DNA of 64,000 nucleotides. Source: Bacillota bacterium. Lineage in GTDB: Bacteria > Bacillota > Clostridia > Acetivibrionales > DTU013. The notes below the pieces were generated by a model, which was not told the DNA's origin, ran no database searches, and was given only the letters and a program-made list of their open reading frames with translations. Position 1 is the first letter of the stretch, and each line of letters opens with the position of its first letter. The stretch lies in the NCBI GenBank assembly GCA_023426125.1, contig JAFABI010000025.1, positions 62,001-126,000 on the forward strand, in the 5' to 3' direction. Both the position numbers and the translations under genes were made by a program. Positions 34,692 to 44,727 of this stretch are shown one piece after another.

Positions 34692-37010
34692 ATGATGCTG
34701 TGCTCAATATGCAAGGAAAATTTTGCGGTTGTTTTTATAACGAAGATTATGGATGGAAGGCAGACTCAGGAGGGGCTTTGTTTGTCCTGCGCAAAAAAAC
34801 AGGGCATACAGCCGGTGAATCAGTTAATTGAACAGACAGGGATGTCGGAAGAAGACATTGACAATCTGAACAAGCAAATGAGCAGCTTGTTTGAAAATAT
34901 GGAACCGGAGAACGCAACCAGTGAGCCTTTGCCTCAAAATCCCGCCGCCAAGGGCAACCCGTTTTTCAATCTGATCAACCGTGCATTCCCCAAAAACGAT
35001 GAAATCGGCGAGACCGGGGGAGAGCAAGGGAAGGAAAATATTGATGAGAAGGAGACCAAAAACGGCACAAGGACAAAGACACAGGAAAAGAAGAATTTAA
35101 AAAAGAAAAAATATCTGGATATGTATGGAACCAACCTGACCGATATGGCCAAGGAAGACAAGATTGACAGAGTGATCGGCAGGCACAGGGAAATTGACAG
35201 GGTCGTACAGATCTTGAACAGAAGGACAAAAAACAATCCGGTATTGATCGGAGAGCCGGGCGTCGGAAAAACGGCAATCGCAGAAGGCCTGGCCGTAAGA
35301 ATTGCCAAGCGGCAGGTGCCTGCAAAGCTTTTTAATTCGGAAATCTACTTGCTGGACCTGACGGGCATTGTGGCGGGAACACAGTTCAGAGGCCAGTTTG
35401 AAAGCCGGATGAAAGGTATTATCGAAGAGGCCAAGACGCTGGGGAATGTTATCCTTGTTATTGACGAACTGCACAATATTATGGGGGCAGGCGAAGCGGA
35501 GGGGGCGATGAACGCCGCCAACATATTGAAGCCGGCCCTTTCCAGGGGGGAAATCCAGGTAATCGGCGCCACCACCATGAACGAATACCGCAAGCATATT
35601 GAAAAGGATTCGGCCCTGGAAAGAAGGTTCCAGCCTGTAATCGTCGAAGAACCTTCCGTCGAAGATTCCATCGAAATATTAAAGGGAATCCGGGATTACT
35701 ATGAGAGTTACCACAGGGTCAAGATATCCGACGAGGTCATCGAAGCCGCGGTAACCCTCTCGGAAAGATATATTACCGACAGGTTTCTGCCGGATAAGGC
35801 CATCGACGTAATCGATGAAGCGGGATCGAGGGCAAACCTTAAGAACTCGGGCCTGGTGGAACTGGAAGCCTTGAAGGAGGAGCTGAAAAAGGTTCAGGAG
35901 GAGAAGGAATATGCCATTTCCGCAGACTCCATTGAAGACTATCAAAAAGCAGCCGACCTGAAGGTAAGGGAATGCAAGTTTATCCAGAAAATAAAGGACT
36001 TTGAGGATAACAACAAAGAGGATATCATCACCATTGAGGATGTTGCAGGCGTGGTGGAAGCGTGGACCAAGATCCCGGTTCAGCGCCTGACCGAAGTGGA
36101 AGCCGTAAAGCTTTTAAACCTTGAAGAACGACTCCATAAAAGGGTCATCGGGCAGCACGACGCCGTCGTGAGCATCGCAAAGGCCATCCGGAGGAACCGG
36201 GCAGGCTTTAAAAAGAAGAAAAAACCGGCGTCCTTTGTCTTCGTAGGACCCACGGGAGTGGGCAAGACCGAGCTGGTAAGGGCGCTTGCGGTAGAGCTTT
36301 TTGAAAGTGAAGAAGCCCTGATACGCCTTGATATGTCCGAATATATGGAAAAGCATACGGTATCCAAGCTTATCGGTTCGCCGCCCGGCTATGTGGGATA
36401 TGACGACGGCGGGCAGCTGACGGAAAAAATCCGGAGAAAGCCATTTTCCGTTATCCTGATGGATGAAATAGAAAAAGCCCATCCCGATGTTTTCAACATG
36501 CTGCTGCAAATCCTGGAGGACGGCAGGCTGACCGACAGCCATGGCAGGACCGTGAATTTTGAGAACACCATTATCGTAATGACCTCCAATGCCGGTACGA
36601 CCTTGAAGTCCAACGGCATAGGCTTTGCAAATGACGGATACAGGGCGCTGGAAAGCAGGGTGAAGGATGTCCTGAAGGAGACCTTCAGGCCCGAGTTCCT
36701 GAACAGGCTGGATGAAACCATTGTATTTACCGAATTGAGCAAGGAGGAACTGCTGCGCATCATCGACCTGATGCTTAAGGAGGTTTTCGAAGAGGCGGCT
36801 TCCAAAGGCTTGAGCCTCTGCTTTACCGATGCGGTCAAGGAACTCATACTGGAAAAAGGCTATGATTCCAAATATGGTGCCCGTCCACTGCGCAGGACAA
36901 TACAAAGGTATATCGAGGACGAATTGACCGAACAATACTTCCTGGGCAGGTTCAAGCCGGGGAGCAGCATTATGGTAGATGTGGAAGACGGGAAAGCTGT
37001 TTTAAGATAG
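34692..37010 (+). CDS. clpE: ClpE-type AAA+ unfoldase with N-terminal zinc finger
   Basis: 772 residues. The N-terminal treble-clef zinc finger (CSICKENF ... CLSCAKK, four Cys) is the ClpE hallmark and replaces the double Clp-N domain of ClpC. A low-complexity linker leads to AAA module 1 (GEPGVGKTA near 187), a middle domain with a UVR-like helical pair (about 385-430), and AAA module 2 (GPTGVGKTE near 519). The loop SNGIGFAND sits where Clp ATPases carry their ClpP-binding tripeptide, so it probably feeds ClpP. ClpE usually belongs to the CtsR heat-shock regulon in Bacilli, but no CtsR box was found here. The start at 34692 has GGAG about 10 bases upstream. Confidence 0.92.
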   Translation: MMLCSICKENFAVVFITKIMDGRQTQEGLCLSCAKKQGIQPVNQLIEQTGMSEEDIDNLNKQMSSLFENMEPENATSEPLPQNPAAKGNPFFNLINRAFPKNDEIGETGGEQGKENIDEKETKNGTRTKTQEKKNLKKKKYLDMYGTNLTDMAKEDKIDRVIGRHREIDRVVQILNRRTKNNPVLIGEPGVGKTAIAEGLAVRIAKRQVPAKLFNSEIYLLDLTGIVAGTQFRGQFESRMKGIIEEAKTLGNVILVIDELHNIMGAGEAEGAMNAANILKPALSRGEIQVIGATTMNEYRKHIEKDSALERRFQPVIVEEPSVEDSIEILKGIRDYYESYHRVKISDEVIEAAVTLSERYITDRFLPDKAIDVIDEAGSRANLKNSGLVELEALKEELKKVQEEKEYAISADSIEDYQKAADLKVRECKFIQKIKDFEDNNKEDIITIEDVAGVVEAWTKIPVQRLTEVEAVKLLNLEERLHKRVIGQHDAVVSIAKAIRRNRAGFKKKKKPASFVFVGPTGVGKTELVRALAVELFESEEALIRLDMSEYMEKHTVSKLIGSPPGYVGYDDGGQLTEKIRRKPFSVILMDEIEKAHPDVFNMLLQILEDGRLTDSHGRTVNFENTIIVMTSNAGTTLKSNGIGFANDGYRALESRVKDVLKETFRPEFLNRLDETIVFTELSKEELLRIIDLMLKEVFEEAASKGLSLCFTDAVKELILEKGYDSKYGARPLRRTIQRYIEDELTEQYFLGRFKPGSSIMVDVEDGKAVLR

Positions 37011-37033
37011 ATCAAAGGGACATATACAACAGG

Positions 37034-37061
37034 AGATCCGGTAATTTTGCCGGATCTTTTT
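37034..37061 (+). terminator. Rho-independent terminator of clpE
   Basis: AGATCCGG (37034-37041), an 8-base loop, CCGGATCT (37050-37057), then a T-run. Confidence 0.85.
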
Positions 37062-37063
37062 GT

Positions 37064-37093
37064 TTGATAAGTGTTTCCATGCTGTGGTATAAT
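37064..37093 (+). promoter_or_regulatory. Promoter of the fucosidase gene
   Basis: TTGATA (37064-37069), an 18-base spacer, then TATAAT (37088-37093), directly after the clpE terminator and 40 bases before the ATG. Confidence 0.6.
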
Positions 37094-37132
37094 ACAAGCA
37101 AGCATGCGGGAGAGTACATATGGAGGGCACTT

Positions 37133-38365
37133 ATGAAAATCAAACCGTCGCAAAAGCAAGCAGACTTTTTATCCTGGGAGTTCGGTGTTTTTTTTCACTT
37201 CGGTATCCGTACTTTCTATGAAGGACATAAGGATTGGGACATGAAGGAGATGCCGTTGTCCGGCTTTTATCCGGCAAAGCTGGATTGCGAGCAATGGACG
37301 CGTACTGCAGCCGAGGCCGGCGCAAAATACGCGGTTTTTGTCTGCAAGCATCACGACGGTTTTGCAAACTGGCCGTCCAAATATACCGATTACTCCGTGG
37401 CCGGAACGACATGGAAAAACGGCCGGGGGGACGTGGTGGACGAATTTGTGGCCGCTTGCCGCAAAACAGGGCTGAAGGTCGGACTCTACTATTCTCCTGC
37501 CGAATTCGCTTCAAAGGACAAAGCGGCAAAGGACTATGACCAGTATTTTATAAACCAGATCAGCGAACTGTTGGGCAACTATGGAAAAATCGATTATTTA
37601 TGGTTTGACGGCTGCGGTTCGGAAAATCACCAATACGATACTGTCCGTATCGTGCAGGCCATTCGAAGCCTCCAGCCGGATATCCTCCTGTTCAACATGT
37701 GGGATCCCGATACCCGCTGGGTGGGTAACGAGTCCGGTTATGCCCACAGCCCCAACCCTCTTGTGGTCAATTCACTGGATTTTTCCGTATTCACGGAGGT
37801 AAAGGATAAGATTGAAAGCCGCCTTCTGCCTGTGGAATGCGACTTCCGTATGAGACGCCACAACTGGTTCTACAGCGACCAGGACGAGAGCACGGTGAAA
37901 ACCCTTGACGAGCTTATGGGAATTTATTACTATTCGGTCGGGAGGGGGGCCAATCTCCTGATCAACATCGGACCGGACCGGGATGGGTTATTGCCCCGGA
38001 GGGACTGCGAGAGGCTCCTGGAATTTGGCGCGGAAATCCGCCGCCGCTTTTCCTGTCCTGTATCCGCCAACTTTTCTTATAGTGACGGTGCGTATGTCGT
38101 CGCACTGGAAGAACCGGCACTGATCAATCATGTCATTTTGAAGGAAAAGCCTGATGAATGGGGCGCTGTCACACGTTTTACCATTCGTGCATATCCATAC
38201 ACCTATGGTGCGCCCATCACGGTATTTGAGGGCCATTCAATCGGAAGCAAGGCTATATGCCCGTTTCCAGGCTTTTATACGAATAAAATCGAAGTCTTGG
38301 CGGAAGAAGCCGTACCGGGCGAAGCGATTGCATCCATGTCCGTCTATTTTTCAAAAGGATTGTGA
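37133..38365 (+). CDS. Alpha-L-fucosidase, GH29 family
   Basis: 410 residues. The GH29 barrel is recognisable from FGVFFHFGIRTFYEGHKDWD, KYAVFVCKHHDGFANWPSKY, and the strand YLWFDGCGSE carrying the likely nucleophile Asp (about 159). A C-terminal beta-sandwich extension follows. There is no signal peptide, so it would hydrolyse fucosylated oligosaccharides inside the cell after import. It is short for GH29 and lacks a separate binding module. GGAGGG lies 5 bases before ATG 37133. It is a single-gene transcript between two terminators. The natural substrate (host glycan, xyloglucan or arabinogalactan fragments) is not evident. Confidence 0.85.
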   Translation: MKIKPSQKQADFLSWEFGVFFHFGIRTFYEGHKDWDMKEMPLSGFYPAKLDCEQWTRTAAEAGAKYAVFVCKHHDGFANWPSKYTDYSVAGTTWKNGRGDVVDEFVAACRKTGLKVGLYYSPAEFASKDKAAKDYDQYFINQISELLGNYGKIDYLWFDGCGSENHQYDTVRIVQAIRSLQPDILLFNMWDPDTRWVGNESGYAHSPNPLVVNSLDFSVFTEVKDKIESRLLPVECDFRMRRHNWFYSDQDESTVKTLDELMGIYYYSVGRGANLLINIGPDRDGLLPRRDCERLLEFGAEIRRRFSCPVSANFSYSDGAYVVALEEPALINHVILKEKPDEWGAVTRFTIRAYPYTYGAPITVFEGHSIGSKAICPFPGFYTNKIEVLAEEAVPGEAIASMSVYFSKGL

Positions 38366-38460
38366 TCTTCATCAACCCATATTGCGAAAATATGGGCTTG
38401 CATACAGAATCGCAGCTATGTCTGTCGACAAGGAAATGAATCCGCCTTGCGGAAAAAAAA

Positions 38461-38489
38461 GGCTATCTTTTTCAATAGCCTTTTTTTTT
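38461..38489 (+). terminator. Rho-independent terminator of the fucosidase gene
   Basis: An A-run, then GGCTAT (38461-38466), loop, ATAGCC (38475-38480) and nine T residues. Confidence 0.88.
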
Positions 38490-38629
38490 GCTTCATAATG
38501 GTATATAATTCATATAAGTGCCAAATTATGTCTAAAATTATATAAGCCGTAAAAGCTGGCCGTCATATACCTTTTTTGCAGTGTGCATGGCAAAGCTGCT
38601 TATGCTTATATTGGAAGGAGTTGAGTCCT

Positions 38630-39943
38630 ATGGTAAGATTGGTATCACGGTCCTTTTGCCTGATTTTTATCATAGTCCTGCCGCTTCTGTGCATTTCCTG
38701 TTCGGCTGTTCCCCAATCCGGGCGTCCCGGTGCTGAGACGGGGGAAGCTCCTGCGAAAACGGTTTTAAGGTTTATCAGCAGTTGGGGCGGCGTGGATTCC
38801 AAGGCAAAGACCCTAAAGGACATCCTGGCAAAATTCACCGATGACAACCCCGAAATCGAAGTAGTCAACGATTCGTTATTCGGTGAAGATTTCCTTCCGA
38901 AAATCAAAACGGATTTTGCATCGGGCAACAACCCCGACGTATTCGGGTTATGGCCGGGATCGGACATCACATCCCTTATCAAGGCGGGTAAGGTGGCGGA
39001 GCTTTCCGGTCTGCTGGACACCGACCCGGTGTGGAAACATAGCTTTGGCCGCGATATGTGGGATTACACCACCTATGAAGGAAAAATCTATGGGCTGCCG
39101 GTGGAGGTGATTTTTGAATGCATGTTTGTCAACAGCGACCTGTTTCAGAAATATGCCGTAAAGGTCCCCGGGACCTTCGAGGAATTGAGAACCGCCGTGG
39201 GCACTTTCAAAGAAAACAATATTATTCCCATTGCATACAATACCGCTGCGGAAGGCACCTTCCTCTACCAGAATATCATCGCTATGATCGGAGGCAGGAA
39301 AGACGCTGAAAATCCCTTTGCGGACGGAAAGGTGAAAGACTGCTACATCCGTGCAATGATGTATATAAAAGAGCTCTATGATCTGGGGGCATTTCCGGCG
39401 GAATGCTTTAACCTGACCAACAACGAGAGAAATACGCTTTTCAAAGAGAAAAAAGCCGCGATGATTGTGCAGGGTTCCTGGTTTATCGGTGATTTCGAAG
39501 CGGAGGACAGGACGGTGGACATCATCCGCATGCCCCTGATTTCTGAGAACGGCCATCCCCAGACCACCATGGTTTACGGCATTGGCGGAGGTTCCTTCCA
39601 TCTGAGCCAGGCGGCGACCAGGGATGAAAAAAAGCTTGAGGCGTCGGTCAAGCTGCTTAAAGCGCTTACTTCGGAGGAGGCTGCAGTTACGTTTGCTTCC
39701 GATACGGGAATGATCAGCAATGTGAATATCGACAAATACGATATCGATTATAGAGAATTGACAATAAAAGCCAGGCAGATGCTTTCAGAGACCAGCCAGC
39801 TGGTAGGCCCGCCGGACAGCTTTGTGGACAGGTCCTCCTGGGAAAAGGACATCGCACAGCAAATTCCGTATTTTCTTGAGGGGGAGATAACAGCCGAGAA
39901 AGTATGGGCCAGGGCGATTGCCAACGGCATCATACCTGATTGA
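38630..39943 (+). CDS. Solute-binding lipoprotein associated with a sensor kinase
   Basis: 437 residues. The signal peptide ends in a lipobox (CISC), followed by a family-1 binding domain (FISSWGGVDSKAKTLKDILA, KIYGLPVEVIFECMFVNSDL, KAAMIVQGSWFIGDFEAEDR). It is of the MalE/sugar-oligomer class and unlike the LplA-type protein at 45727. The next gene, 27 bases downstream, is a sensor histidine kinase, and the permeases come only after the regulator. Either it feeds the permeases at 43729-45657, or it presents ligand to the kinase. GGAAGGAG precedes ATG 38630 by 9 bases. Confidence 0.88.
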   Translation: MVRLVSRSFCLIFIIVLPLLCISCSAVPQSGRPGAETGEAPAKTVLRFISSWGGVDSKAKTLKDILAKFTDDNPEIEVVNDSLFGEDFLPKIKTDFASGNNPDVFGLWPGSDITSLIKAGKVAELSGLLDTDPVWKHSFGRDMWDYTTYEGKIYGLPVEVIFECMFVNSDLFQKYAVKVPGTFEELRTAVGTFKENNIIPIAYNTAAEGTFLYQNIIAMIGGRKDAENPFADGKVKDCYIRAMMYIKELYDLGAFPAECFNLTNNERNTLFKEKKAAMIVQGSWFIGDFEAEDRTVDIIRMPLISENGHPQTTMVYGIGGGSFHLSQAATRDEKKLEASVKLLKALTSEEAAVTFASDTGMISNVNIDKYDIDYRELTIKARQMLSETSQLVGPPDSFVDRSSWEKDIAQQIPYFLEGEITAEKVWARAIANGIIPD

Positions 39944-39970
39944 GCAAGGGGCGCAAGGAGGTTTACAGGA

Positions 39971-41809
39971 ATGAAGAAGCCCTTCTATAATTTTCTGAAA
40001 TTTTACAGGAATTTGCCAATACGGAGCAAACTTGTGCTGGTATTGTATGTTCAGATCCTGGTGCCCCTTATCATTGTGGGCTATCTGAGTTATAAAAACT
40101 CCGAAGGCATCATCAAGGAGAAATCCACCGACTATTCCAGGGATATCCTGAAGATGATCCAACTGAGCCTGACGGATTACATAAACAACCTTACCATCAT
40201 ATCCCAGGACCTTTTGTATGACAGCAAGATCTATAATGTTTTAAAAACCGACAAAAGCGAGGCGGACCGCCTCAGCACTTATGAGTATGAAAATGAGATA
40301 AACAGTCTTTTAAAAAAAGTCGTCCTTTCAAGGACGGAAATACTTTCCATTTGCCTGGTAACCAACAGCGGCACCTACTTTTATGCCGACAACAACAGCA
40401 AGAATGTCAGCATACGAAGAATCCTGCCTTATGAGAAAGTACTGGAAAGCGCCAGAAACAGTGAGGGGAAGCCCGCGTGGTACATAGAGTCCGAAGGCCG
40501 CAGGGTGGATAACATCTACCTGGCCAGAACCGTGTATGACAGGGACAATTATAAGGAAAACGGCCTGCTGGTGCTTTTGGTGAATAAAGAACTGCTGGAA
40601 TCAGTGTACGAAGGGCTGACGAGCAATATGAAAAATATTGCCATCGTCAGCGGTGAAAATCAGCGGATAGCCAGCAGAGACGGAAATGACGCCGATATTT
40701 TTTCCGATGAACTGCTGGAAAGCTTTCGCGAAGACAAAGGTGAAAAAATCGATGAGAAAGCCGGTATCTTCGTTTCCTACGTCACGCTGAAAGACCCCGA
40801 CTGGAAGGTGGTGGCGTATGTTACGCTTGATGAGCTTTACCGGGATGCCTATGCATTGAGACGCAACATCATCATGTTGTGCATCATCTCCATTCTCCTT
40901 CTGTCAGTGCTCAACGCCTTTATCGCCATTGATTTCGTAGATCCCATCAACAGGCTTGTCAAAGGCATGAAGAAAGTACAGAAAGGCGATGGCAACGTAT
41001 ACATAGAAGAGGATAGAAAAGATGAGCTGGGGTTTTTAAACAAGACCTTCAATGAAATGTCCCGGGATATCAACCACCTGGTACACTGGGTATACAGGGA
41101 GCAGCTTACGCGCAAGGAGGCCGAGCTTAAAGCGCTGCAGTCCCAGATCAATCCTCACTTTCTTTTTAATACCCTTGAGGCAATCAACTGGATGGCGCAT
41201 TTGAACAATGTCCCCGAAATCAGCAGCACCGTATCCGACCTCTCCGACCTTATGGAAGCCAGCATCGGAAGGGATGACAGGCTTATCACGGTAGAGGAGG
41301 AGTTCACCTACGTCGATAAATATATTTCTCTCCTGAAACGCAGATTTGAAGACAGGCTGGAGCTACTCAGGAATGTACGGGAGGACGTATTGGGAATAAA
41401 AATACCCAGGCTGTTGATTCAGCCGCTGATTGAAAATGCGGTATACCATGGGCTTGAAAAAAGCCGGTCCAGAGGGGTGATTACCCTGAATGCCGCACAA
41501 TCCATGGGCATCCTGACCATTGAGGTGATCGACAACGGTACCGGTATGGGCAGTGCGGAACTGGAAAGCCTTAATGAAAAATTGTCAATGGATAACAACA
41601 CTTATTTCAAGACACTGGGAGAAAGCAAAAGCAGGGGAATAGGAATAGAGAATGTGAACCGGAGAATCAAGCTCTTCTATGGCGAGGATTACGGATTGAA
41701 AATAGAAAGCGAGGCCGGACGGTACACGAAGGTGACGATCGTCGTACCTGCCGACAATGCCGCAGTCGGGGAGGGATTTTATGTACAAGGTATTGATCAT
41801 AGACGATGA
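39971..41809 (+). CDS. YesM-type membrane sensor histidine kinase
   Basis: 612 residues. Membrane helices at about 20-40 and 297-320 bracket a dCache-like extracellular sensor domain. HAMP (NRLVKGMKKVQKGDGNVYIE) is followed by the His-kinase box QSQINPHFLFN (His near 396) and a HATPase domain (IENAVYHGLEKSRSRG, NGTGMG). GGAGG precedes the ATG. The gene is tightly coupled to the regulator, whose start overlaps its 3' end. It probably monitors an extracellular oligosaccharide, perhaps through the adjacent binding protein, and controls the transport and phosphorylase genes downstream. Confidence 0.93.
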   Translation: MKKPFYNFLKFYRNLPIRSKLVLVLYVQILVPLIIVGYLSYKNSEGIIKEKSTDYSRDILKMIQLSLTDYINNLTIISQDLLYDSKIYNVLKTDKSEADRLSTYEYENEINSLLKKVVLSRTEILSICLVTNSGTYFYADNNSKNVSIRRILPYEKVLESARNSEGKPAWYIESEGRRVDNIYLARTVYDRDNYKENGLLVLLVNKELLESVYEGLTSNMKNIAIVSGENQRIASRDGNDADIFSDELLESFREDKGEKIDEKAGIFVSYVTLKDPDWKVVAYVTLDELYRDAYALRRNIIMLCIISILLLSVLNAFIAIDFVDPINRLVKGMKKVQKGDGNVYIEEDRKDELGFLNKTFNEMSRDINHLVHWVYREQLTRKEAELKALQSQINPHFLFNTLEAINWMAHLNNVPEISSTVSDLSDLMEASIGRDDRLITVEEEFTYVDKYISLLKRRFEDRLELLRNVREDVLGIKIPRLLIQPLIENAVYHGLEKSRSRGVITLNAAQSMGILTIEVIDNGTGMGSAELESLNEKLSMDNNTYFKTLGESKSRGIGIENVNRRIKLFYGEDYGLKIESEAGRYTKVTIVVPADNAAVGEGFYVQGIDHRR

Positions 41810-43397
41810 GCCAATTATTCGAAAAGGCTTGAAAAATATTATCAATTGGAGGAGTTTCAACTGCGAGGTTGCCGGAGAGGCTGCGGACGGACAGGAAGGC
41901 TGCCGGCTCATCCGGAAGGTCCTGCCGGAGATCATCATTACCGATATCCGGATGCCTGAAATCGATGGTTTGACCATGCTGCAGGAGATCAAGTCCATCG
42001 TTCCGGACAGCAAAATCATCATACTTACAGGCTACAGGGATTTTGACTATGTTCACGAGGCGCTGAAGCTGGGAGCTTTTGAATTTCTGCTGAAGCCGTC
42101 AAAGATCGAGGAGCTGACGGCAGTCGTTTCACGGGCTGTAACAGAGCTAAAGTTCCAGAAAGAGAGAAAGGAAGAAATTGACAAGCTGTGCTGCCTGTTT
42201 CAGCAAAACATTCCGGCGCTGAGGGAAAAGCTTCTGTATGATGTGATATATGAAATCAACACCGACGAGGCGGAAATAACCGAGAAAATGGAACTGTACG
42301 ATTTCCCTCTCCACAGGTTTATCATGCTGATTGTCCAGAACGATTCCGACGCTTCCGAAAGTACGCAAATGAGCCAGTATGACAAGCATCTTTACCGGTT
42401 TGGCATTATCAATACGTTTCATGAAGTCTTTTCAGCAGATTTCAATGTGACAGGCATCCCTCTCCATGATGAAGGGACAGTATTCATCATTGTGCCCAAA
42501 GGAGAGGGGAGCGCTTCGGTTGAAGCAATTGACAGGCAATGTACCTACCTTCAGGATATTATCAAAAACTGCTTTGGTTTTACAGTGACCATTGCTGTGA
42601 GTTCCGAAGGTGCCGGCCCTTTGCAGCTTTCATCCAGGATGAGGGAATGCAGGGATGCCCTGGAGCACAAATTCTATATGGGAAGCGGCTCCATCATATT
42701 TTACAAGGATGTGAATACGTTTTTCAGGTATGAGGATTATTCCCTGCTGGAAAAGCTGCAGAAAAGCTTACTGGAAGGCATAAAGTCCGGCAATGAGGCT
42801 GTGGTGAAAAGCAGGCTCAAGGATATTTTTTCTTATGTGAAGGATGTGAAGGCTTCCAACAAAGTATACATAAAGAATTTCTTCCGTAATACCGTGTCCT
42901 CCGTTAATGTCATCCGAGCTTCCATTCTTGCGGCGGATGAGGATAAAATGCCGGAAGACAGGCAATTGACCGGCGCCTTCCGATTGATCGAGAAATGTGA
43001 CGCCCCGGAGCAATTAAACGCAATTCTTGAAGAAGCGGCAATCAGCGTCGTTCTAAGGATAAACGGCTATAACCATAAAAGCATCAAGCTGATTTTACGA
43101 AAAGCGGTGGAATACCTTCGGGAGCACTACCATGAACAGGTCTCGCTGAATGAGGTGGCCGAGCACACCTTTGTAAGCACCTATTATATCAGCCGTTTGT
43201 TTAAAAAGGAAACGGGCAGGAATTTTGTGGACTATCTTAACGAAATACGGATTGAAAAGGCCAAGGAGCTGCTTAAGGATATCCGCTACAAAACGTATGA
43301 AGTGGCGGAAAGCGTAGGAATCCCCGACGCCCATTATTTTTCCAGGCTGTTTAAAAAGCATGTGGGCGTAACCCCCACAGAATACAGAGAGATCTAG
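41781..43397 (+). CDS. YesN-type response regulator (receiver + AraC-family DNA-binding domain)
   Basis: 538 residues. The receiver has DD at 8-9, D55 (IITDIRMPE), T83 and K105. A middle region of about 300 residues and a C-terminal AraC helix-turn-helix pair follow (VSLNEVAEHTFVSTYYISRL, VAESVGIPDAHYFSRLF). The ATG at 41781 has GAGGG a few bases upstream and lies inside the last 29 bases of the kinase gene, so the pair is translationally coupled. Partner: the kinase at 39971. The expected targets are the permease and binding-protein operon from 43729. Confidence 0.93.
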   Translation: MYKVLIIDDEPIIRKGLKNIINWRSFNCEVAGEAADGQEGCRLIRKVLPEIIITDIRMPEIDGLTMLQEIKSIVPDSKIIILTGYRDFDYVHEALKLGAFEFLLKPSKIEELTAVVSRAVTELKFQKERKEEIDKLCCLFQQNIPALREKLLYDVIYEINTDEAEITEKMELYDFPLHRFIMLIVQNDSDASESTQMSQYDKHLYRFGIINTFHEVFSADFNVTGIPLHDEGTVFIIVPKGEGSASVEAIDRQCTYLQDIIKNCFGFTVTIAVSSEGAGPLQLSSRMRECRDALEHKFYMGSGSIIFYKDVNTFFRYEDYSLLEKLQKSLLEGIKSGNEAVVKSRLKDIFSYVKDVKASNKVYIKNFFRNTVSSVNVIRASILAADEDKMPEDRQLTGAFRLIEKCDAPEQLNAILEEAAISVVLRINGYNHKSIKLILRKAVEYLREHYHEQVSLNEVAEHTFVSTYYISRLFKKETGRNFVDYLNEIRIEKAKELLKDIRYKTYEVAESVGIPDAHYFSRLFKKHVGVTPTEYREI

Positions 43398-43728
43398 AAG
43401 AGTGAGTTAACCTGTTTTACCGGCTGCATTCAGCGGACGCGCAATGCGTACCCCTGCACTTTTTCATATGCGGTATGGGCTTTGGTATGAAAAAAGGTTG
43501 CGTTGCGAGAAATTTTTGTGTGCTGTGTGCACAATTTTGTTGTTCAATCTTGCACATCCATTCCAGCAAGGATGTGCACAATAATGCAAACCTTTCTATT
43601 CATTTCCAGCTTCTTTTTCAATAACATAAGTACAGAAAACGAATTACCCGTGCTTAACTTGACAGGCAATGCAAGTTCAGCCCTGTCATTGGTTTTCTGT
43701 CAGGTATAAGGGAGAAGGTGTTCTATCA
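43398..43728 (+). other. Regulatory gap before the permease operon, with repeats and hairpins
   Basis: It contains a copy of the dispersed repeat (43432-43458), an inverted repeat TTTTTCATA/TATGAAAAA (about 43460-43495), and TGCACATCC (43551-43559) paired with GGATGTGCA (43570-43578). TGTGCACAAT-type sequences occur twice. TTGACA at about 43658 could be a -35 element but lacks a clear -10. This is the likely binding region for the upstream AraC-type regulator. Confidence 0.45.
43432..43458 (+). repeat. Dispersed palindromic repeat, copy 2
   Basis: GCGGACGCGCAATGCGTACC followed by CCTGCA. Two changes from copy 1 (GCGC to GTAC-type, T to G). Confidence 0.7.
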
Positions 43729-44703
43729 ATGGGTTTAGGTACCGAAATGGCGCCGGGAGAGGCTGGAAGGGGAAGGAAAAGCTTCCGCAAGGAATTTGGC
43801 AGGAATTGGCCTCTTTTTGTAATGCTTTTTCCGGGTGTGCTCTTGCTGATAATTAATAATTACATCCCCATGTTCGGCGTTGTGATAGCTTTCAAGCAGT
43901 ACAGGTACTACGGGAACTTTATTATGAACCTCATTAAAAGTAAATGGGTGGGTCTTAGCAATTTTGATTTCTTCTTTGCCACACCCTACGCTTTTCAAAT
44001 CACCTTCAATACAATCGCGTATAATATCGTGTTCATAATTATGGGGCTGGTTGTGCCGGTGGCTTTTGCAGTAATGCTCAACGAGCTTCGGAACAAAAAG
44101 CTGGCGAAAATGTACCAGAGCTTTTTGTTTCTCCCGTATTTCCTTTCGTGGATTATCGTAAGCTACCTTGCTTACTCCCTTTTCAGCGTGGAAAACGGCT
44201 TTGTCAACAGAAGCATACTGGAGCCTCTTGGCATTGAGCGCGTAAGGTGGTATGCGGAAAAGGTGTACTGGCCTTTTATCCTTACCTTCTTCCAAATGTG
44301 GAAATATACCGGATACAACGCTGTGGTCTATTTGGCTGCAATTTCAGGAATAGATTCCGAGTACTATGAGGCGGCGGCAATCGACGGGGCCACCAAATGG
44401 ATGCAGATCAGGCATATTGTCCTGCCGTTGCTGCAGCCTCTGATGATCGTTATGACTCTGCTGGCGGTGGGAAGGATTTTCAATGCCGACTTCGGCCTTT
44501 TCTACAATGTGCCCAGGAACAGCGGCGCACTGTATGATGTGACCGATGTTATCGACACCTATGTGTTCAGGACCTTGAGAGACACCAACAACCTGGGGAT
44601 GGCGGCAGCTGCAGGCACCTACCAGGCTGTCATCGGATGCATAACGGTTTTCGCCGCCAACTATATTGTGAGAAAAATTGACAAGGACAAGGCGTTGTTT
44701 TAA
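43729..44703 (+). CDS. ABC sugar transporter permease (LplB type)
   Basis: 324 residues with about six membrane helices and the EAA loop YEAAAIDGATKWMQIRHIVL. A charged cytoplasmic N-terminus (about 30 residues) precedes helix 1. It pairs with the permease at 44728. The start at 43729 follows GGGAGAAGG by about 8 bases. Genes 43729-47259 form permease-permease-binding protein in one transcript, and the cellobiose phosphorylase follows. No ATPase is encoded, so a shared MsmX-like ATPase is needed. Confidence 0.9.
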   Translation: MGLGTEMAPGEAGRGRKSFRKEFGRNWPLFVMLFPGVLLLIINNYIPMFGVVIAFKQYRYYGNFIMNLIKSKWVGLSNFDFFFATPYAFQITFNTIAYNIVFIIMGLVVPVAFAVMLNELRNKKLAKMYQSFLFLPYFLSWIIVSYLAYSLFSVENGFVNRSILEPLGIERVRWYAEKVYWPFILTFFQMWKYTGYNAVVYLAAISGIDSEYYEAAAIDGATKWMQIRHIVLPLLQPLMIVMTLLAVGRIFNADFGLFYNVPRNSGALYDVTDVIDTYVFRTLRDTNNLGMAAAAGTYQAVIGCITVFAANYIVRKIDKDKALF

Positions 44704-44727
44704 GCGCGGGAAGGGATGTATGTCACT

